A model generated the notes under the pieces. The model had not been told where the DNA came from and searched no databases. It saw only the letters and a program-made list of their open reading frames with translations. Below, piece after piece: positions 55,592-64,000 of a stretch of DNA of 64,000 nucleotides. The translations under genes were made by a program, and so were the position numbers. The DNA comes from Sophora flavescens (lineage: Eukaryota; Streptophyta; Magnoliopsida; Fabales; Fabaceae). Location of the stretch: positions 1 through 64,000 of the forward strand of contig JAUPTC010000203.1 of NCBI GenBank assembly GCA_030762895.1. The letters are read 5' to 3'. Each line of letters begins with the position of its first letter. Positions within the stretch are counted from its first letter, which is position 1.

Positions 55592-56389
55592 CTAAAACTT
55601 TTCTACCTTAAGAGAGGACAACACATTTTGATATACCAAACTGCGGTCACCCTGAAATTCTATGGTGTCAGAATCAGTCGGCCACAAAGTAATCAGTTTA
55701 TCCCTGCAATCCATCTTAGCCCTATACCTATATAACCAATCCATGGCCAAGATGACATCCATCTGAAGCATACCCAACAAGGTTAAGTCGGCTGGAAGAT
55801 TCAAACCATTCACTCTAACCTCACATTCTCGAACATAACTGTTCGTCATATGATTACTCTCAAGTGGGGTAGAAACAATCAAAGGGTACGGAAGTGCCTT
55901 CAAAGGCATTCCCGTAACCTGCACATAATGCCCGGCCACAAATGACCGAGAAGCACCAGAATCAAACATCACCCTAGCATGTGAAGGACCAACTGGTAAA
56001 ATACCTCTAACAGTATCTGGGTCGACATGGGCCTCATGCTGGTTAAGAGCAAACACACGGGCGGTAGAGCGATTGCCACCTCCATGTCCCTGTCCTGATG
56101 AAGCTCCTCCTCTCCCTCCTGACCCAGGGTTCCCGTTTGGTACTGAAGATCCAACTGGAGCACTATGGGTTGTTGCAGGCTCCGTATTCATAGGACACTC
56201 TCTCTTGAAATGACTAGATTTCCCACAAGTATTACAAGCTCGTTCTCCCCTTCTAGTACACGGTCCATCATGTCGTTTCCCACAGTGGCTGCAAGTGGGG
56301 TAACTAGATGCTCCATAGGAAACACTGCGGTCTTCTGTTGGCGCCCTGCAAATGATGATTGCTGCTGGGGGTGTGACGAGAAGGCGCAC
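55592..56389 (-). pseudogene. Gypsy gag zinc knuckle and aspartic protease (RVP_2)
   Basis: An open frame of 265 codons. Near the start are CSHCGKRHDGPC and CNTCGKSSHFKREC, CCHC-type nucleic-acid-binding knuckles, then a Gly/Ser-rich linker. The protease motif VMFDSGASRSFVAG (DSG intact) follows near residue 140, and LLGMLQMDVILAMDWLYRY, the second protease landmark (ILGMDWL), near residue 210. The region downstream to RT contains stops. Confidence 0.9.
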
Positions 56390-56411
56390 TGTTCACCCTA
56401 CCAAAATTAGC

Positions 56412-57360
56412 CTACTGATTACCCCGATGATGTCCCGACTTCACCCCAAAGACCTCATCTCTATGCTCTGTCTTCCTCTTTTTCGGTTGATTTTTGAATT
56501 CAGCTTTAGCCTCATTCAAAACATTTTCGGCCCTGATGGCCAAGCTGACTACCTGCTCAAATGTGGCATTCTCTAGAACCGGTACGGATCTTCCAATGTT
56601 AAACCAAAGTCCATAAGCAAATCGTGACACTCGCTGCTGAGGGTGACTTACCAAATGTGGTGCATACCTAGACAACCGTAGGAACACATTTCGGTAGTCC
56701 ATCACAATCATTTCTCCCTGTCTCAGCACTTCAAACTCTCGAGCCTTCTTATCTCGCTCCCCTTTGGGTAAAAAGGTCTCCATGTAAGCAGTAGCGAAAT
56801 GCCTCCATTCTAGATTCTCAGCATCCAATTCTCTTTGTGCCCTGTATTCCGTGTACCACTCTCGAGAGGCACTATTCAACTAAAAATTGGCCAACTCCAG
56901 GGATCTTTCAGACGAGCATCCTATAGCCCTCAGCAATCTCTCTACCTCCTCTAAGAAAAAAGATGGGTCCTAATCGGAACCAGTTCCTACAAATGTGGGT
57001 GACTTCATCTTACGGAACTCGGTCAATGAAGCAAAAAGGTTAGCCTCCTAATTCGACCTAGGTGTTGCATCCCTCCTACTTCCAGTCTTTGTGCTCGCAG
57101 AAGCCTCATGAGATTCTTGTGTCATTGAAGGTGTTGGAGGGGGAACCCCACTTTGTGATAGAGTCGGAGTTCTTCAGTCACCACCTCCTGCTAAGGCCCC
57201 TTGTATCACAGCAATCCCCTGCGCTATTTGTTGCAGGGTTGCCTGAAGAGCCTCTGGGATCACCACCTCCTGCTGTGGTGGGTGCTGATTTCCGCCTCGA
57301 GGAGGCCTAGTAGTACCTCCTCGGGATCAGGCAATTCCTCTTCCTCTACCTCTTACCATC
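56412..57360 (-). pseudogene. Gypsy gag (Retrotrans_gag), decayed
   Basis: The likely start is the ATG at 57360 (minus), 276 bases inside the primer site. Early sequence is Arg/Gly-rich, then PTFVGTGSD, FFLEEVERLLRAIGCSSERS, then after a stop WYTEYRAQRELDAENLEWRH and FLPKGERDKKAREFEVLRQG. This is the Retrotrans_gag fold. At least three in-frame stops are present. Confidence 0.85.
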
Positions 57361-57635
57361 CTTCAAAAGGAAAGCAAACATCATATTACAGTTGTTTTTT
57401 TCAATATCAATTCTACACAAAAATACCCTACATCAACCCCCTATCAAAAGCAATTACACCATCCATCTCAGGTTGCTGCTTTCGAATAGTTATATGAGAT
57501 CCTCACTATTTTATGGCTTTCTTTCAAATAATTGCAGATTAGTTACTAATGGGTTCTGACACAACTCCGGCTCGGGTTCGAGAATTATTACAAAATTCAT
57601 TACTTTCTAATCTCGCTCAGGACCTACAACCATTA

Positions 57636-57647
57636 GCTCTGATACCA
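57636..57647 (-). other. Gypsy primer-binding site
   Basis: The minus strand reads TGGTATCAGAGC, complementary to initiator methionine tRNA, three bases inside the 5' LTR edge at 57651. Confidence 0.85.
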
Positions 57648-57650
57648 CTT

Positions 57651-59600
57651 TGTCATGGCCCAACTTAGGCATTCCTGATCGACCATAATGAGACCATGAT
57701 GTCTCATTCCCAAGGCCTATCAAGCACGTATAAGTTACATCACAACATGGGTAATTATATAATACCAACGTAAATATCATAGTAAATGATCATTCCAAAA
57801 CAATAAGCCAAGGTGGCCCTGAGTCTATAGCCAAAGTTTAAATGAAAAGAAATAGTTTACAACTAAAAAGGAAATAATCCAAAATTTATAACAAGTGAAG
57901 AGGTATCTCATATGACTAAACAAAGAAACCCTAAGAATTAACCAAACTACAACAACTGCCCACACTACTCTTATGCATGGGCTCCCTAAGATGGACCCCC
58001 TCTTTGAGTACCTGAAGCTGAACCAAAAAGGGCGGGGGTGAGTCCCAGAACTTAATGGGGTGTACAAAAGCAATCATACAAATCAAATATATATAAAAAT
58101 ATATATGTCATGTCATACTGTACCACATACTCAAACCATATCAACATTGCAACTCTTAAGTTGCATTACCATTTATTTAACCATTGAGTAAGGTGCTTGT
58201 TTTCCATTTGGAGTTGTTGACTAAAGTCTCCCACTCCGACGGCCACATTTATATCCCGGTCGGATCCGCTAACCGGCAAGTGACCTCATTCACTGTGTAA
58301 CTACCCTCCAAACTCCGGGTTTATTTCACTAGAATCCCCTTCTCCGACGGTTATATTTATATACCGGTCAAGTCCGCTGATCGGTCGGATACGACAAGTC
58401 TTACTCAATGTGCCCAACATCACAAAATAAGACAATTCACATAATGTAATCGTGTACTTTGAATCCATCACAATCAAAGGATCATTAGAAATAGAGTCAA
58501 TATGCACTTCTCATATATCTACTAATCACATAATAATTCATTTACACCTTGTTTTCTCATTATCAATACCACAATTCAATATATATAGACAAAGGAAAAG
58601 TTCAAATACTGTCACACACACACACACACTAAAGCAATCCATAAAGAACAATTCTAAAACTATACTACTATATCTATGAAAAGAACAAGAACGTGACCCA
58701 CTTCTTGCTTCAGTTGAATTTTATTCACAATATTTTTTTTATTATCATTAGTTTTGTTTGGTTCCTAATTTTGTAGCTATAGCCTATCATTATTGCCTAA
58801 AACTGTGGCACTACAGCTTTACACATCCCATGGCAGCAGAGACTTTATTTTTTAAACCCAGAAAATCAAACACAACGCAATTAATGCCAACATGATAAGG
58901 ATTTATAGAATAATCAAATGATAAAAACTTCAGCATGTTACAGGACCAAGTACTATTATCGCATGGCATGAGGCACTCAATAAACATTTAAGAGTCTTGA
59001 CTCAAGGGTTCAAGAATCGCCAGAGTATAGTTGCAGTAACAAGAATTGCGTCGTCAGACAACAACGTAACAATGATCACAAAAATCAAACACAATTTCAC
59101 ATGATTCAAGATTTTAGAATAAAGATTCATCAACCATCACCAATATTATTTTAGCAAATATGGCTCTATCATATGCTACCAATAACCCTCAAATTAGACC
59201 CATTAAATTCTACTCATATGACTTACATCCCTCACCTGAATCAACGAAAAAGAAAGGAAAAAGGAGAGTGAAATTGAATTCCTTGTGCCAAGAGCACGTC
59301 TCTATGATCTTGAGCTGCCGTGCCATCTTCCTCTTTTTCTCCAGAGAAAACTGATTTTAAAAGTTAGGTTCTAAAAACACTCTAACTCTTTTACCCTTAT
59401 TTTATTTCTTAATCACTACACTTATAGAATGATCCTACCATACTAGGGGGTAAATAAAAAACAAAACATCAAATAATCTATCTCATAACTCTATTTTACT
59501 ATGCTAATCTCTTATACCTTCTTGTAAATATTTATTATTATTATATTATTTTTCTTTAATAAATAACTTTTAACTTTGACCATCAGTGCTAATTAAACTT
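57651..59600 (-). repeat. Gypsy 5' LTR (outer end uncertain)
   Basis: Begins (plus-strand left edge) TGTCATGGCCCAACTTAGG. It matches the left LTR for about 310 bases and then continues alone. It includes (CA)n at about 58612-58629 and paired TCCGACGG(C/T)(C/T)A(C/T)ATTTATAT phrases near 58240 and 58345. No frame here is recognisable. The far boundary near 59.6 kb could not be fixed by a TSD. Confidence 0.6.
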
Positions 59601-59698
59601 TTTGTTGTGTGTGTGGGTATTCAGGTTTTTAAAAATAATTGACAATGCTTTCTAGGTCATCTCAGGTCATGTTATTGTTATCCCCCTCCCCAAAAAGA

Positions 59699-61064
59699 TG
59701 TCGAGTCTCTAAATGTCTTATGTGCATTTTGTCCTACATTTTGATGAAAACTAAATATTTGTTTGAAGATTTAATCGAACTATTTGTTATATACTAACCT
59801 GTCTACTTAGCTTGCAGATTGTGTATTTAAAATATTATTTAATGTCACTTGTCTGCTCTAAATAAAAAAGGTCAAAGTCAGAGAAATACTTGTCTAATGA
59901 AGATTCTGACTCGTCTAGTGAAGTTGTATCACCCATCTACTGAGTTCCCGAAGGTTCTATATTTATGAAGAAATTCCACGTGTCTAATGAATCAACTTCA
60001 CTCGTCTTATAAAAGTCTCTGAAGTGTTTTCTTCTTTTTGGAATTCTCTGAAGCAACTCAAGACTCTCGTGTGCTGTCTCCTCAGGTCAGAAATTGTTAG
60101 AGTTTCTTGTATACAAGGATCAAAGATCACAAAGTCAAATCTGCAAATGAGCTTTGTATCTAAGCTTGGTTGTGCAAAAGAAGAGCTTTAGACTCAGGTA
60201 CGACTGGCTGTAGCACAAAAGAAGAAATATGCGCAGCAAAGGACAAAAGCACTCTGCATTTCCCTACAATGCCTGCTGCCAAAGAATAAATCACTGAACT
60301 TCTATGTTAGAGTATAAGCAACTTTGCTAAACATTTAATGGTTGTCTAAAATGACTCTATTGCATTGAATGAAGCTCTATTTGAAGCCAAAAATTCAAGG
60401 GAATGTCTCTAACGTATTTATTTTGAAGGAAGGCTAATAAATAAAAGACATTGAAGACCCGTTAAGAGTAATAAAGTGTTGAACATTCTCTGATCAAGCA
60501 ACACTCAAAGCATTCAAGTCTTTATTCTTCTCAATCATTTATTCATTGTAAACTTTTGAGAAATTATTTCGCAGTCTTTCAACTTCACATTTAACCCACT
60601 CTTCTGAGTGTTTGTGAAAGACTTCCAAGTTGTATTTGTTACACTTTCTTTCAAACCTATCTGAGTGAGCCTGAAGAGACTAGGTGATAAACAATACTTG
60701 TCTAGGATCCTGGAGAGGCTAGGTGTGCAAATCAATACCCCTCCGTCCTATAACTAAGACTGTTACAATGGAGAAAACTTGGTGAAGCCAAGGACTGGAC
60801 GTAGCCCTAGTTGTTAATGGGTGAACCAAGATAAACAAGTTGTGTTATTCTCTCTCTCTCTCTTTCTAATCTCTTTAATATTATGAGTTGATCTAACTTG
60901 TTCGCTTGTGCCTCTTTCTGTTTAAAACCTTCAGACAGGTCACTGGTCTGGTTGAGTTTTTCAAGCGTTTGCCGTTAGTCTTTGTGTGCAAAAAGATTTT
61001 GTTTTTACTAAAAATTTTGATAAACACAATTCAATCCCTTTCTCCTAAACATTTTTTCTCCACA
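59699..61064 (+). mobile_element. SIRE-type solo LTR
   Basis: Starts TGTCGAGTCTCTAAATGTCT and resembles the SIRE LTR throughout (GATGAAAACTAAATATT; GTGAAAGACTTCCAAGTTGT; CCAAGGACTGGACGTAGC), ending near TTTTTTCTCCACA. It lacks the 51- and 25-base arrays and has only two 40-base units. No gag or pol follows, and no matching duplication was found at the ends, so it is an older solo LTR or LTR fragment. Confidence 0.8.
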
Positions 61065-62129
61065 GATTTCCCTTGAACTATTTGTGCATATGTCAAGTAA
61101 AATATAAAATAATTAATCCAATTTTATTAAGTTGAAGGGAAATATCCAAATACAAGTCAAGGTAATAATTATGAAAGGTCACCAACTCCACGTAAACGGT
61201 AGAAGAATGCAACCTATCATTGAACATACAATGCATGCATTATAAATGTATGATCGTTACACTTTAACCAAATTATTCAATTCAGCCCGTTAGAAAGAAA
61301 AGAACTTAAATCAAAATACTTTATAATATGCCCATACATTTATATAATATTTCTACCTCAAGCACTCATAATGGAACCGTGGGTAGTCATATGAAATATA
61401 ATCCGTAAAATAATTTGATCTATGGACAAAACTTTACAGTAAAGGTCGTAATGCTAGAAGATAATTACCGTAGGGTATAGAAGGGGTCGTATGCGTTTAT
61501 ACTATAAGAGTATGTTTGGGGAAAATAATAAAAAGTTTTTTCTAGCTGAAAATAATAAAAAGCTTTTTTTAGACAATTTAAGCTATTTTTTTTAACCATC
61601 TTTGTTATAGGATTGATAGATTATTTGTTATCGATTATTTTCACTTCTCGCACCATTTTTCTTGGCTTACTCCCGATTCCCTCATCACTATCATCACACA
61701 ACATGTGATTTGATATTAAAAATTTAAAAAACAATATTTTTGCACGAAAATGAATAATGTGCTAAGTTTCCACGTCAGTAGTAAGAAGAATAGTGCGCTT
61801 CTTATACAACACATTGTGATGTATCATCATTTTTTTAATTAAAATTTATAAAACGTTGAAACTAAAAAAATATACATTTCAAAAGAATTTATTTTTTTAA
61901 AAAAAATAATGAAATACATCAAATATTATTAAATTATACAAATAACTTCATATAATTTTTCGTAATTTAATATATAAAAGTCATTTTCTTGCACCACCCA
62001 AACAAAATATTTTATCTTAAAATAACTTTTCAGCAAACAGACCCAAACAAAAATAGATTCTGATTATAATCAATTATACAAAAATCGATTACCAGCATAA
62101 TTTTTTTTCCAGCTTAACAGAATAAAAAA
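61065..62129. other. Intergenic; possible MITE debris
   Basis: Near 61508 the text GTATGTTTGGGGAAAATAA and near 62030 CAGCAAACAGACCCAAAC are partly inverted and could bound a decayed 0.5-kb MITE. No gene is recognisable. Confidence 0.4.
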
Positions 62130-63033
62130 TGGGTTTGATCGATATTTTGATCCCTGAAGATAGGGCAAGATTTGATTTTAGTCTCTTTAAAGTCCAAAAT
62201 ATTTTCCGAGGTTCTTAACCTTAAACAATTTAAAAGTTTGGAATCGGTCTCTGTCGTTAGGGGATTGGCATTAGCTGATGAAGTGATAGACGTCAACATG
62301 CCGTATCATTTCTGCTACCCGAATTAAAAATAATTTTGAATTCCACGTGTTTAATTAAATATTTTTTATTAATTTTATACCCACGTTGATTAATAATAAT
62401 AATTTAAATATGTTTCATAAATTATGATTATTTAAATACGAAGTATTTAATTATTATTTTAATATGAGTAAGTATTTAATAAATAATTTAAATTTAAGTA
62501 GAAATTAAAATAATAATTAAATAATTAAAAAACATTATTTTAATATTTTTAGTAAATTATTATTATTTAAATTTCAATTATTTAAATATAACTTTTCTTA
62601 TTATTAGTTTTTAATTATAGATTAATTATATAATCATATAAAAATGATCAGAATTTTTTTGTGCAGTTCTAGAGTGAATTCTGAAAAACAAAAAGTTTTT
62701 GTAATTAATATTTTAATATGATTAAATAATTAATAAATAATTTAAAATTAAATAATGATAATAATAATTTATTAAAAATACTTAATTACTAATTATCATC
62801 AGTCTACGTGATATAAAAATTAATAAAAAGATATTTAATTATATATGTGGAATTAAAAATTAATTTTTTTTGTACACATGACAATGATGACATGGTACAT
62901 CATCGGTCACGTCATCTGTTGATAGCGGAGATTAATTCCAAACTTTTAAAATGTCTGGGGACTGAAGAAAAAAATTTGGAAAGAGTAAAAACCAAATTTC
63001 ACTCTATTTGCAGGAACCAAAATGTTTATTAAA
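62130..63033. mobile_element. TIR element with about 200-bp inverted ends
   Basis: The left end GGGTTTGATCGATATTTTGA and the right end ...GGAACCAAAATGTTTATTAAACC are inverted imperfect repeats. The match continues inward for about 200 bases (TTTAAAAGTTTGGAAT left; inverse ATTCCAAACTTTTAAA right). The centre is extremely AT-rich. No clean target duplication was seen. It resembles a non-autonomous MULE-like element. Confidence 0.6.
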
Positions 63034-63066
63034 CCTAATTGAATTTACACCGGTCAACCCCATAAG

Positions 63067-63240
63067 TAGGGGTCTGAATAGACCAGGCCGCCCGACAGGG
63101 CTTATGGCCTGGCCTATTTAAGGTCTGACCTGGCCCGACCTGTTTAATAAAATGGTCAGGTATAGGCTTTTCAAAAAACCTCTTTAATTAAATGGGTCAG
63201 ACATATGCTTATGGAAAAACATTCTAAGCCTGATAGGCCG
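63067..63240. mobile_element. hAT-like terminal fragment
   Basis: Starts TAGGGGTCTGAATAGACCAG and contains repeated subterminal motifs (GGCCTGGCC, GACCTGTTTA, TAGGCCGACCTG). TAGGGG starts are typical of plant hAT ends. No matching right end is visible in the window. Confidence 0.45.
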
Positions 63241-63490
63241 ACCTGTTTAGGATTAATATTTTTTAATTAAATATCATATATATAATATATTATTATTATT
63301 TTTAATTAATTATAATATAATATAATATAATATTATTTTATAAAAAATTAAATAAGGATATGATTGATGGTCATAATGTTATAACGCATTAACGCAATGT
63401 CCCTGTCCCCTGTTATTATTATTATTAGTTATTAGTAAAAATAAAGAGTCTTAACGCAAATTACGCATGTACCTCATAATTCCTTTTTTA

Positions 63491-64000
63491 CTAGTGTAGA
63501 ACCCGTGCATCATGCACGGGTAAACTTTCCTTCTGAATAGATTGTTACGAGGATTTAATTAATATATTCTAACAGTGTAATAAAATAGATTGTTAAAAGG
63601 GTTTAATTGGTATATTCTAATAGTATAGGATTTTTTATATTGTCAATCAATCAAAAATCGACATATCATTAAGAATGTTTACTCTTTATCTAACCACCTT
63701 AAAAGTCACTAATTTTATGATTTCTAATTGGTTGTCATTGTAAAAGTCTTTGCACTAACAATACATACATATTAAACTCTTGTTATAATATTTAATTCAA
63801 ATGAGATATAATTATTATTTACATTTTTAAATATATTTATATTATATTATATTGATTAAAGCATGAATATAGGAATTATAGATACTATAAGTATACAACA
63901 TTTATTATGATATAAATAGCAAGGTTTACAACTTTTGTGCGCATCTAAGAAAAGCCCAACTTTTATTTTCTCTAGTAGGTTTATAACTTTTGCATGAGAG
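63491..64000 (-). mobile_element. Helitron 3' end, minus strand, running off the window
   Basis: Read on the minus strand the sequence is a perfect hairpin (arms of 10 bases, ACCCGTGCAT) followed by TCTACA and then CTAG, with T as the next host base; the base on the other side of an intact element should be A. A GC-rich hairpin a few bases before CTRR (here CTAG) is the Helitron 3' signature. The body lies to the right (63495 onward), AT-rich with repeated TTTAATT(A/G)(A/G)TATATTCTAA phrases near 63560 and 63610. The 5' TC end is outside the window. Confidence 0.7.

Larger units (their letters stand above)
54374..59600 (-). mobile_element. Ty3/gypsy retrotransposon, minus strand, internally deleted
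   Basis: The element reads right to left: 5' LTR from about 59.6 kb down to 57651, primer site, gag, protease, RT, then the truncated 3' LTR (54374-54728). Both LTRs share TGTCA(G/T)GNCCCAACTTAGG at their plus-strand left edge. The left LTR is cut after about 355 bases and joins directly to the RT gene near 54730, so the rest of that LTR, RNase H and integrase are gone. The outer end of the right LTR is not clear; 59.6 kb is an estimate. Gag and protease sequence suit a chromovirus-like Ty3 element, but the diagnostic integrase end is missing. Confidence 0.8.

Noticed and set aside
58301..58679. Short open frames in the gypsy 5' LTR
   Set aside because: They lie in LTR sequence with simple repeats, and no protein similarity is apparent.

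Overview
The window is AT-rich plant nuclear DNA, most likely from a legume (Fabaceae). That placement is an inference. It rests on a SIRE/Maximus-type Copia element with 2-kb LTRs, on MULE-type MITEs whose ends carry 'GGGACTAAAA' blocks, and on captured PPR and CACTA sequences. I found no intact host gene, rRNA, tRNA or CRISPR array. Nearly everything recognisable is transposable-element sequence, much of it nested, and most of its coding capacity is broken.

Layout. 1-7.4 kb: a TIR element at 1017-2552 carrying a PPR-gene fragment, which is itself split by a small MITE; a near-perfect 0.6-kb inverted repeat at 3968-4561; and a 104-bp triplicate at 6796-7094. 7.4-12.2 kb: a 2.4-kb head-to-tail duplication, each copy holding a hAT MITE and the left arm of a foldback hAT. 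11.07-30.84 kb: a four-element nest. The foldback hAT contains a long-LTR element (12961-30318, TSD AATAT). That element contains a CACTA element (13205-17842, TSD AAG) and a SIRE-like Copia (20104-29310, TSD ATAGG). The CACTA element holds a possible intact chimeric gene at 15267-17169, in which three unrecognised exons are spliced in phase to the end of a CACTA transposase gene.

31-46 kb: a 5'-truncated LINE (31312-31925, 10-bp TSD), a decayed multi-exon locus on the minus strand (about 34.2-36.4 kb), and a second long-LTR copy (38091-42765) carrying a 127-bp tandem repeat and an acidic-repeat ORF. These are followed by a PIF/Harbinger remnant and small TIR elements. 46.2-51.6 kb: a complete but decayed Tork/Tnt1-like Copia (TSD AGTAC). 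51.9-61.1 kb: a Copia fragment, two abutting MULE MITEs with overlapping 9-bp TSDs, a deleted Ty3/gypsy element on the minus strand, and a SIRE-type solo LTR. 61-64 kb: a TIR element, a hAT-like end, and a Helitron 3' terminus whose body runs off the window.

The genes do not form a pathway; the window is a record of successive insertions. The items most worth following are the in-phase chimeric gene in the CACTA element, a 43-bp integrase-gene patch inside one LTR of the SIRE element, the 0.6-kb hairpin, and the acidic ORF inside an LTR. Limits: all calls come from reading the sequence. Identity values, family names at clade level, and functions of unrecognised fragments were not tested by any search.
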